Shown: positions 42,799-49,931 of the stretch, piece after piece
How the letters are laid out: each line of letters begins with the position of its first letter
How positions within the stretch are numbered: the first letter of the stretch is position 1
Source: JAEUHZ01 sp964552795
GTDB lineage: Bacteria; Planctomycetota; UBA1135; GCA-002686595
Assembly: GCA_964552795.1 (NCBI GenBank)
Contig: CAZKIO010000004.1
Span: forward strand, 82,851 to 146,850
Length of the DNA: 64,000 bases
Direction of reading: 5' to 3'
Made by a program: the position numbers and the translations under genes
Notes under the pieces: model-generated
Seen by the model: only the letters and a program-made list of their open reading frames with translations
The model's database searches: none
Told to the model about the DNA's origin: nothing

Positions 42799-43475
42799 GG
42801 CCTCTTCCTGCGCGCGGAGGCGAAGTCGACGTCCACGATCGATCCTGACGCATCGTGCACTTCGACTTCCCAGCGCAGGCCCTCGGGCCATCCCTGCGCG
42901 CCGGGATCCGGCGGATCCCAGCGTGCCTCCGTCAGGTGCGCGCTCTCCAGACGGAAGTGGCTGCCGTCGGCGTTTCGACCCTCGACGCGCACCTTGTACC
43001 AGCCGTGCGCCGGCAGCCTCGCGCGCCAAACGAACGGCGGGTAGGTCTCGACCGCGCCTTCGGGACGCACCAACTCGAGCTCGGTCGGACCGCCGAGGAT
43101 CGGAGTGGCCGGCTGCCCGCGCAGCAGGTGGATGCCCACGAACAGACAGGACGCCGCGAGCACCGCCGCGGCCGCGATCCACCACGCGCCGAACGGGACT
43201 CGGGCGCGATGCGCCGCCGTGCCGCCCGTGATCGCAGCCCAGGCGCGCGCCTCTCCGGGGCTCGGCGCCGCCCCCTCGGCCGCGGCTTCGAGCGCACGCT
43301 GCCGGTTCGCGGCGCCCTCCAGGCGCGAGCCGACCTGCGCCAGTTCGCGCACGAACCTGCGGCACCCAGCGCAGTCTTCCAACCTGGTCGCGCTCAACGC
43401 GGCAGGCAGGCTGCCGTGCTCGGCCGCGCCGTCCAGCAGGGCCTGCTCGTGCCGGGCGTCGTGCTCCGTGGTCAT
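42795..43475 (-). CDS. Anti-sigma factor-like membrane protein
   Basis: The 226-residue protein has an N-terminal region with DCAGCRRFV (Cys35, Cys38), the CxxC half of an anti-sigma zinc finger; the usual His four residues before is Arg, so zinc binding may be altered. A membrane span lies at about 93-115, followed by a beta-rich extracytoplasmic domain (LELVRPEGAVETYPPFVW) that resembles a carbohydrate- or fibronectin-like fold. The ATG at 43475 has GGGAGG upstream and overlaps the sigma stop (ATGA); its own stop overlaps the CHAT start (GTGA). Such coupling implies fixed stoichiometry of the three products. Confidence 0.82.
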   Translation of the reverse strand: MTTEHDARHEQALLDGAAEHGSLPAALSATRLEDCAGCRRFVRELAQVGSRLEGAANRQRALEAAAEGAAPSPGEARAWAAITGGTAAHRARVPFGAWWIAAAAVLAASCLFVGIHLLRGQPATPILGGPTELELVRPEGAVETYPPFVWRARLPAHGWYKVRVEGRNADGSHFRLESAHLTEARWDPPDPGAQGWPEGLRWEVEVHDASGSIVDVDFASARRKRP

Positions 43476-44116
43476 CGGTGTTCCTCCCCGTGGCCTGACC
43501 CTTCGTCGGCGAGTTGGCCGAGCCGGATGCGCAGCCGGCCCAGCGCGCGGTAGTAGCGCGTCTTGACGGTGCTGGCTGCCTGATTCAGGGCGCGCGCGAT
43601 GGACTCGAACGGGAGGTCCTCGAAGTGCTTCAGGCGCACGACCGTCGCCTCGTCGTCGTCCAGGCCATCGAGGGCTTCGTGCACGCGCTCGATCGTGTCG
43701 TGGGGCAGAGCGGTGCTCGAGGCGGCGACGGGCCGCTCGCCGGCTCGCGCGACGAGATCCTCGAATCGGCGCCGCTTCCGCAGACGTTGAAGCAGCTCGA
43801 GCAGCGCGAATCCGGCAGCCCAGGTCTCGAGGCGCACACGCCCGTCGTAGGTGCCGAGCTTGCGCCACAGCGCAAGCAAGGTCTCCTGCACCAGGTCATC
43901 GATCTCGTCGAGCGACAGGGGACTCCCCAGCTCGACGTTGCGCAACGTGATCACGCGCGAGGCGGTGCACAGCCGGTCGAAGAGCGCGCGCTGCGCGGGT
44001 TCGTCGCCGGCCAGCGCCGCACGGATCAGCGCCACCTCGGCCGCGTGGGCCGGGCCGGCATCGCTCGCGCGCGCGGCGTGCTCCTCCTGCCGGGCCGCGT
44101 GGGCATGGGCGTCCAC
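43472..44116 (-). CDS. ECF-family RNA polymerase sigma factor
   Basis: The 214-residue product contains region 2 (IDDLVQETLLALWRKLGTYDGR, with ETWAAGFALLELL) and region 4 (LDGLDDDEATVVRLKHFEDLPFESIARALNQAASTVKTRYYRAL). The N-terminal 25 residues are His/Ala-rich. The start is GTG at 44116, with AGGATG about 9 bases upstream. It leads an operon with an anti-sigma factor and an exported CHAT protein, and probably drives its own promoter in the 238-base divergent gap that follows. It resembles planctomycete-expanded ECF groups, which is recollection, not a search result. Confidence 0.9.
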   Translation of the reverse strand: MDAHAHAARQEEHAARASDAGPAHAAEVALIRAALAGDEPAQRALFDRLCTASRVITLRNVELGSPLSLDEIDDLVQETLLALWRKLGTYDGRVRLETWAAGFALLELLQRLRKRRRFEDLVARAGERPVAASSTALPHDTIERVHEALDGLDDDEATVVRLKHFEDLPFESIARALNQAASTVKTRYYRALGRLRIRLGQLADEGSGHGEEHR

Positions 44117-44354
44117 GCGCCCATCCTAGCGCGCGCCTGCGCCGCCGAGGCAGGTCGAGCCGCACCAGCGGGACGCGCAAGAATCGCAGGAATCCGCCGA
44201 CCGCGCACGGCGTTGCGGCAGAGGGACGCCGTCGCTGGCCGGCGAAACACGGCGCAGCGGGGAATTCGCCGACCGGCGTGAGTCCGGCGACAGAGAAGCA
44301 CGGCGCTGGACCAGCAGGCACCCATTCCTCGTCACCCCACCCTCGGAGATCCCG
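44117..44354. promoter_or_regulatory. Divergent intergenic region, CHAT operon / BNR protein
   Basis: This 238-base gap separates the sigma-led operon (minus) from the BNR-repeat gene (plus) and must contain both promoters. The plus gene has CGGAGATCCCG before its ATG. No sigma-specific -35/-10 pair could be assigned. Confidence 0.4.
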
Positions 44355-46430
44355 ATGATCAAGCCCAACGCCTCCCTGTTGCTCGTGGCCGTGCTCGCTG
44401 CACCGGCCGCGTCCCACGAGTTCCTCCTGTTCGAGCACGTTCACGGCGGCAACGTCCACGCCATGACGATGATCACGCCGGACCTCGCGTTCAGCGCGGA
44501 GGACGGCGGACGCATCCGCCGCTGGGAACGCGACACCACCAGCGGGAACTGGACATTCGCCTACATGGAGACGGGCTACGACTCGCGCTACCTGCTCCGC
44601 GACGTCTCCTTCGGCGACGCGCAGAACGGCTGGGCCGTCGGATACGGCGGCCGCGTCCTGCGCACCAATGACGGCGGACTGAACTGGTTCCAGCCGATGT
44701 CGTCGTTCCTGACCAAGCCCGGCAGCAACGACCTGGCCGACCTGTACTCGGTGCGCTTCGTGTGGGACTCCACGCTGGGCGACTGGCGCGGCTGGGTCGT
44801 GGGCTTCGACGGCGTCTTCAGCACGAGCTCCGACGGCGGGAGCACGTGGCAGCCGCTGGCCGTTCCGCCGGCGTTCACCGGCCTTGACCTGTACGGTCTC
44901 GCCGTGCAGCCCCAGGGGCCGGGCGTCTACCGGCTGTGGGTTTCCGGCGACCAGGGCACGATCCTGCGCTCCTCCAGCAACGGGACCACGTGGGACGCAC
45001 AACACGCGCTGTCCGCGTCCAACTGCCCGGCAGGCAACCTGGAACTGTGGGACGTGGAGATGTGGAACGGCCTGCGCGGCATCGCCTGCGGCGGTGTCGG
45101 AACCGGCTGCGGAACCGCGTTCACCACGATCGACGGCGGCCTGAGCTGGCAGCCGGACACTTGCTTCTCCAGCGGCGGACTGGCCGCGCCCCACGACCAG
45201 TGGTCGACCGCCTACAACCTGACGCTGGGCACCTCGCCCAACGTGCTGACCTGCGGCTACGCCAGCCAGACCAACCTGCGCACCGGCGCCCCGTCGTGCT
45301 GGGTCCAGACCACGGATCCGGCGCTCTCCTACTTCGGCCACCCGCCCACCTTCGGCGTCACGGCCATGGGCGGCCGCGCCCTGGTGAGCGGCCTCTTCAA
45401 CCTGGTCCGCTCGTCCTCCGATGGCGGCCTCACCTGGAAGACCGAGGGCGGCGTGGACTACCTGCGCGAGCGCGACGCGGCCTTCGTCAACGAACAGGTC
45501 GGATGCGTCACCGGCCAGGGATTCCAGATCCTGCGCACGCAGAACGGCATGCAGAGCTTCACGCGCGTCCACGTCGGGCCCGACTTCGGTCCGACCATGC
45601 AAGGGATCGCCTTCTCGCCAGCGAACACCCAGAACTGGCTGGCGGTGGGTGACAACCACGGCGGCTACCCGTACGTCGCGCGCAGCGCGAATCAGGGCCT
45701 GGACTGGGCGCGCCTCCCGGCGTCCAGCTTCCCGGCGGGCGTCAGTCAGTTGCGCGAGATCGCGTTCCATCCCACCCAACCGCGCACCGCGCTGGCGGTC
45801 GGCAACGCGGGCCTGGTGCTGCGCACGACGACGCTGGGCAACAGCTTCCAGCTCCTGAGCAACGGCATCCCCGCCGGCGCGAACCTCGCCTCGGTGGCGT
45901 ACACGTCGGCGGGCGATGCGTTCGTCGTCGGCTCGCATGCCGGCGGATCGGCGTGGCGGCTGCCCAGCGGCGCGAGCACGTGGATCGCGGTGCCGCTCAA
46001 GGACAGCACGGGCGCGATCCCGCTGACGGCTGACCTGAATGCGGTCGCGACCGGCGGCGGTTGGGTGTGGGCCGTCGGCAACGCCGGTGCCATCTTCCAG
46101 TACGTGGCCGGCGAGTTCCGCGAGGTGGTCCCCGCCAGTCCCGCCTACGACCCGCTCGAGAACCTCGTCGGGGTCGCGATCCACCAGGGCACGACGGAGA
46201 CGCATGTCGTGATCGGCGGCGAGAAGGGCGGCGTGCGGTACACCAACGGCACGACATGGACCACGCCGCGCAGCCGCCTCAGCCCGACCAGCGGCAAGCC
46301 CGAGGACGCGGTGCGCATGTCGGCCATCGCCGTGTTCCCGATGCCGAACGTCGCGAACGAGTTCCGCGGCTACGTGTTCGGACGGCAGTTCCAGATCGCG
46401 CGCTTCACATCGCCGGCTGCGTCGTTCTGA
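44355..46430 (+). CDS. Exported BNR/Asp-box repeat protein (Ycf48-like propeller)
   Basis: The 691-residue product has a signal peptide (ASLLLVAVLAAPAAS) and at least five Asp-box motifs of the form S/T-x-D-x-G-x-x-W: RTNDGGLNW, TSSDGGSTW, TTIDGGLSW, RSSSDGGLTW and a degenerate RSANQGLDW. These mark a beta-propeller as in Ycf48/HCF136 and sialidases. No catalytic sialidase residues could be identified, so it is probably a structural or binding propeller outside the cell. It lacks the Cys-rich C-terminal domain. The ATG at 44355 is well placed. A strong hairpin follows the stop. Confidence 0.85.
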   Translation: MIKPNASLLLVAVLAAPAASHEFLLFEHVHGGNVHAMTMITPDLAFSAEDGGRIRRWERDTTSGNWTFAYMETGYDSRYLLRDVSFGDAQNGWAVGYGGRVLRTNDGGLNWFQPMSSFLTKPGSNDLADLYSVRFVWDSTLGDWRGWVVGFDGVFSTSSDGGSTWQPLAVPPAFTGLDLYGLAVQPQGPGVYRLWVSGDQGTILRSSSNGTTWDAQHALSASNCPAGNLELWDVEMWNGLRGIACGGVGTGCGTAFTTIDGGLSWQPDTCFSSGGLAAPHDQWSTAYNLTLGTSPNVLTCGYASQTNLRTGAPSCWVQTTDPALSYFGHPPTFGVTAMGGRALVSGLFNLVRSSSDGGLTWKTEGGVDYLRERDAAFVNEQVGCVTGQGFQILRTQNGMQSFTRVHVGPDFGPTMQGIAFSPANTQNWLAVGDNHGGYPYVARSANQGLDWARLPASSFPAGVSQLREIAFHPTQPRTALAVGNAGLVLRTTTLGNSFQLLSNGIPAGANLASVAYTSAGDAFVVGSHAGGSAWRLPSGASTWIAVPLKDSTGAIPLTADLNAVATGGGWVWAVGNAGAIFQYVAGEFREVVPASPAYDPLENLVGVAIHQGTTETHVVIGGEKGGVRYTNGTTWTTPRSRLSPTSGKPEDAVRMSAIAVFPMPNVANEFRGYVFGRQFQIARFTSPAASF

Positions 46431-46445
46431 GGGACGGGAGGCGAG

Positions 46446-46477
46446 GGGCGGGCCGTGCCGCGAGGCGCGGCCCGCCC
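46446..46477 (+). terminator. 14-bp hairpin after the BNR gene
   Basis: The arm 46446-46459 pairs with 46464-46477 (core GGGCGGGCC/GGCCCGCCC, one G-U), with a 4-base loop, 15 bases after the stop. The T-rich TGTGTCTGG follows weakly. It is likely a terminator. Confidence 0.55.
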
Positions 46478-46565
46478 TGTGTCTGGAAGGCGTCGCGGTT
46501 CCAGCGGCGCGAGGCGGGACGCGGCCGCGCCGGCGTGAGTAGGATGCGCCCCGTTTCGCTCCCCC

Positions 46566-47642
46566 ATGCTGGACCACTCCGCGCTCCGCGACGCCGCCGT
46601 CCTGGTGGTCAACCTGCACCGGCGCTTCGCAGGCGTCTCGGCCACGATCGCGGCGCTCGTGCCCGTGCAGCAGCGCGAGCGCCGCGTCGCGGTGCTCGAC
46701 CGCGGCGCTCTGGGCCTCGCGGGCACGATCGGATGGAGTGAATTGCTGCGCCACGGCTGGAGCCCGCCGCCGGGTCTGCGCCACCGCGTGTGGCACGCGC
46801 GGCGCGCGGGCGACTTGGCGCTCGGCTTGTTCCTGGCGCGCGTGCTGCGCCAGCCCTGGCGCTTCGTCTACACGTCGCCCTCGCCGCGGCGCCACGGCGC
46901 GGTCTGGCGCGCCGTCGTCAACCGCGCCGACGCCATCATCGCCGTCACGGAGAAGGCCGCGTCGTTCCTCGACCGGCACGACGCGATCGTGCCGCACGGC
47001 ATCGACACCGACGCCTTCCGCCCGCCGGCCGACAAGCTCGCGGCGTGGCGCGAGAGCGGGCTGCCGGGCCGCTACGGCATCGGCACCTTCGGCCGCATCC
47101 GCCCCAGCAAGGGCACCGACCTGTTCGTCGATGCCATGTGCGCGCTCCTCCCGCGGCATCCGGAGTTCACGGCGGTCATCAGCGGATACTGCAAGGCGTC
47201 CGACGGCGCGTTCCACGCGGGCCTCGAGCGCAGGATCCGCGAAGCCGGCCTGCAGGACCGGATCGTGTTCCTGGGCGACCTGTCGGACAAGGACATCAAG
47301 CTGTGGTACCAGCGCATCGCGCTGTGCGTCGCGGCATCGCGGTCGGAGGGCTTCGGCCTGACGCCGCTGGAAGCCATGGCCAGCGGCGCGGCCGCCGTCG
47401 CCTCGCGCGAGGGCGGTTTCCCGCAGATGATCGTGCCGGGCCGCAACGGTGCGTTGTTCGACACGGGCGACGGCACGGCCCTGGTCGCCGCGCTGGAACC
47501 GCTGCTCGCCGATCCGGAGGCCCTGCTCGCCATGGGACGCTGGGCGCGCGACCACGCGGCGGGCCGTCACGCGATCGCCAACGAGGTGGCCGGGATCCAC
47601 GCCGTGTACGACGCAGTGCTCGCGGCCGGCGCGCGCCGCTGA
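46566..47642 (+). CDS. GT4-family glycosyltransferase
   Basis: The 358-residue cytoplasmic enzyme has a GT-B fold. The C-terminal half shows YGIGTFGRIRPSKGTDLFVDAM, IVFLGDLSDKDIKLWYQ and the family motif SRSEGFGLTPLEAMASG (an EX7E pair), then GTALVAALEPLLADPEA. The N-terminal half includes PHGIDTDAFRPP. It probably transfers a sugar from a nucleotide sugar to a lipid-linked or polysaccharide acceptor, retaining the anomer. It is convergent with the phosphodiesterase gene, 28 bases apart. The ATG at 46566 is the first start before the conserved N-terminus. Confidence 0.88.
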   Translation: MLDHSALRDAAVLVVNLHRRFAGVSATIAALVPVQQRERRVAVLDRGALGLAGTIGWSELLRHGWSPPPGLRHRVWHARRAGDLALGLFLARVLRQPWRFVYTSPSPRRHGAVWRAVVNRADAIIAVTEKAASFLDRHDAIVPHGIDTDAFRPPADKLAAWRESGLPGRYGIGTFGRIRPSKGTDLFVDAMCALLPRHPEFTAVISGYCKASDGAFHAGLERRIREAGLQDRIVFLGDLSDKDIKLWYQRIALCVAASRSEGFGLTPLEAMASGAAAVASREGGFPQMIVPGRNGALFDTGDGTALVAALEPLLADPEALLAMGRWARDHAAGRHAIANEVAGIHAVYDAVLAAGARR

Positions 47643-47670
47643 GATCGCGGCGCACGGCCCTCGCGCGGGC

Positions 47671-49797
47671 TCAGGCGTGCTCGTGCGCCGGCGCGCGGCG
47701 CGCGCGCTGCTCCGCGGCGTCCGCGAAAAGCGGTTTCCCCTGCATGTAGCCGGGGATTTCCAGGCCGAAGAGGTCCAGCACCGTCGGCGCGATGTCCATC
47801 AGCGCCGGCGCCGCCGCCGTCGGCTTCCGGCTGCAGAAGAACACGCCCGGGACCAGCCGAGGATCGACGCAGTGGTCGCCCGACCAGCTCTTCGTGTTGT
47901 CGGTGAACACTTCCTTGCCGACGGAGCCCGTCGCGCAGTCCCACGAATGCCGGTAGCCCTCGTGGTAGCCGATCAGTAGCTCGGGCGCGGTGTCGGCGTA
48001 GGGTCCGTGGTGGATCTCGCGCGTCAGGAAGACCTCGCGGATCGCGGGCCGGCCCGTGGCCGGATCGATCAGCGCCTCCAGCTTGCCCTTCAGCTCGCGG
48101 CACAAGGCGTCGAGCTCGCTCCTCTGCACGATGCCGTCGCGTTCGCGACCCTGGCGGTTGATGAACAAGCCCGTGAGACCCAGCGTGAAGGCCTTCGTGC
48201 GCGACCAGTCGACGTGCTGGAACCAGTCGCCCGAGGTCTCGTGGCCCTCCTTCAGGAACAGGTAGCCGTTCTCGCGCAGCCACGTGTTGAGGTTCACGCC
48301 GCGGCGGAAGTCCGTGAAGCCGTGGTCGGAGATCACCATCAGCATCGTGCGCGGATCGTCGCCCAGGCGCTGGACCACCTCGCCCACCAGCGCATCCATC
48401 CGTGCGTAGGTCTCGGGCACGACGTCGGTCCAGCGGTCGAACTCCTTGCCCGCGTTCGCCGGATGCGTCTTGTCCAGCGTGCGCCAGAACATGTGGCTGA
48501 TGCGGTCGCTGGTGTCGAACACCACCGTGACGAAGCCCTTCTGCGTCTTGTCGATGGCGTCGAACAGGTGCTTGCGACGCTCCTCGAAGTACAGCCAGGC
48601 CTGCTTCAGGAACGCCTCCTCGTCGATCGCGCGCTCGTTGAGCGCCCAGGTGTCCTCCGCCAGGCCCAGCGTGCCGAACAGCCCCTGCATCTTCGCCAGG
48701 TAGATCGAGTACACGAACGGATGGCTGATCGGGACGGCCGGCGCGTCCGGGTTGATCTGCACGGGCGTGGCGTACAGTTCGAGCTCGGCGCCCTCCCAGG
48801 TCTGCACGTAGAAGCGCACGATGCCGGTCACGCCCTCGAACGGCACGACCAGCCAGGGCGTGTACTCGCGCGGGCCGACCTCGACCGTCTCGCCGCCGAC
48901 GGTGATGCGCGCCTTGCGCGCGGCCTCGTCCAGCTCGACGGTGAACGGCGCCTTCTGCGGATGGCCGTCCTTGCCCGCGGGCCCGGTCAGCTTGGACTCC
49001 ACGCGCCCCTTGCGCACGACGATCTGGAACTGCTGGCCGCCGATCTTCGCGTCCTTCGAGCGCTGCCGCGTCGAATAGAACGAGAAGCTGCCCTGCGTGC
49101 CCTGCAGGTCCGGCACGCACATGCCGCTGAGCAGCACGCCGTTCCTGAACGGCTGCGGCGGGAACGTGATCGGCACGCGGATGATCGACGACCACACGCG
49201 CGCGTCGCCGAGCAGCTTCCAGAACGGCTGGCTCTTCTGCAGGCTCTTGTAGACGAACCGCGTGCCCAGCGGGATCTCGGCCAGGCCCAGGTTGAGCGTG
49301 CGCGGCACGGCGCGGATGTCGCTGGAACTGAGCATCGGCGCGTACGAGCACGGATCGCGCGTCAGGAAGTCGTAGATGCTGTGCCGCGACGCGTCGGTGC
49401 CGGTCGCGTACGTCGACCACGCGACGGGCGAGATCGACGGGCAGGCGGTGTCGAGCGGCGCGAAGCAGCCGCGCTCGGCCAGTCGCTTGAGGTTCGGCAG
49501 GCGTCCCGCGTCCATCAGCTTGCGCGCCATGCGCGGATCGAAGCCGTCCAGGCCCAGCACCACGACCCGATCGACCTTCGACGGGCCGCGGCGCTTGCCG
49601 GTCACCATCCGGATCGCCGCCTTGAAGGGCCAGATCAGGATGATCCCGAAGGCCAGGACGAAGGTGCCGAGGAGCACCAGGAGCGAACCCGCCGCCGCGA
49701 AGCCCGCGCCCGGGCCGATGTAGGCCAGGGCCGGCGTCGATGAGGCGACGAGGACGATGCCGGCGGCGAGCCAGCGGCGGATGAGGTCGGCGGTCAC
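47671..49797 (-). CDS. Membrane-bound type I phosphodiesterase-like enzyme, paralogue of the 28313 gene
   Basis: The 708-residue protein has two N-terminal membrane spans (about 8-25 and 35-57) before the alkaline phosphatase-superfamily domain. Motifs mirror the 692-residue paralogue: VVLGLDGFDPR (Asp84), CPSISPVAWSTYATGTD (Ser123 as likely nucleophile), FDTSDRISHMFW and VISDHGFTDFRRGVNLNTWLREN. It would act on a phosphoester outside the cytoplasm; substrate unknown. The start is GTG at 49797 without a strong ribosome binding site. Unlike its paralogue it has no small partner gene and no EMC3-like neighbour. Confidence 0.88.
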   Translation of the reverse strand: MTADLIRRWLAAGIVLVASSTPALAYIGPGAGFAAAGSLLVLLGTFVLAFGIILIWPFKAAIRMVTGKRRGPSKVDRVVVLGLDGFDPRMARKLMDAGRLPNLKRLAERGCFAPLDTACPSISPVAWSTYATGTDASRHSIYDFLTRDPCSYAPMLSSSDIRAVPRTLNLGLAEIPLGTRFVYKSLQKSQPFWKLLGDARVWSSIIRVPITFPPQPFRNGVLLSGMCVPDLQGTQGSFSFYSTRQRSKDAKIGGQQFQIVVRKGRVESKLTGPAGKDGHPQKAPFTVELDEAARKARITVGGETVEVGPREYTPWLVVPFEGVTGIVRFYVQTWEGAELELYATPVQINPDAPAVPISHPFVYSIYLAKMQGLFGTLGLAEDTWALNERAIDEEAFLKQAWLYFEERRKHLFDAIDKTQKGFVTVVFDTSDRISHMFWRTLDKTHPANAGKEFDRWTDVVPETYARMDALVGEVVQRLGDDPRTMLMVISDHGFTDFRRGVNLNTWLRENGYLFLKEGHETSGDWFQHVDWSRTKAFTLGLTGLFINRQGRERDGIVQRSELDALCRELKGKLEALIDPATGRPAIREVFLTREIHHGPYADTAPELLIGYHEGYRHSWDCATGSVGKEVFTDNTKSWSGDHCVDPRLVPGVFFCSRKPTAAAPALMDIAPTVLDLFGLEIPGYMQGKPLFADAAEQRARRAPAHEHA

Positions 49798-49819
49798 GAA
49801 GCTGGAGAGGGTCTTGCCC

Positions 49820-49842
49820 GGCGGAACGACGCCCGTTCCGCC
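49820..49842 (-). terminator. 9-bp hairpin downstream of the subtilisin gene
   Basis: GGCGGAACG-ACGCC-CGTTCCGCC lies in the 134-base gap between the subtilisin stop and the phosphodiesterase start on the minus strand. No T-run follows; it may also be a leader hairpin of the phosphodiesterase. Confidence 0.35.
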
Positions 49843-49931
49843 GCGATCGGGGGGACTACTCTATCGTCCACGCCCAAGGCTTCCGCCAAGCCCTCGGCCG
49901 GCGGAGCCTCCGGGATCGCGCCCAGCCGCGC

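Noticed and set aside
43896..47600. 1234-codon minus-strand frame
   Set aside because: It is antisense to the BNR-repeat and GT4 genes, which carry real family motifs and signal peptides.
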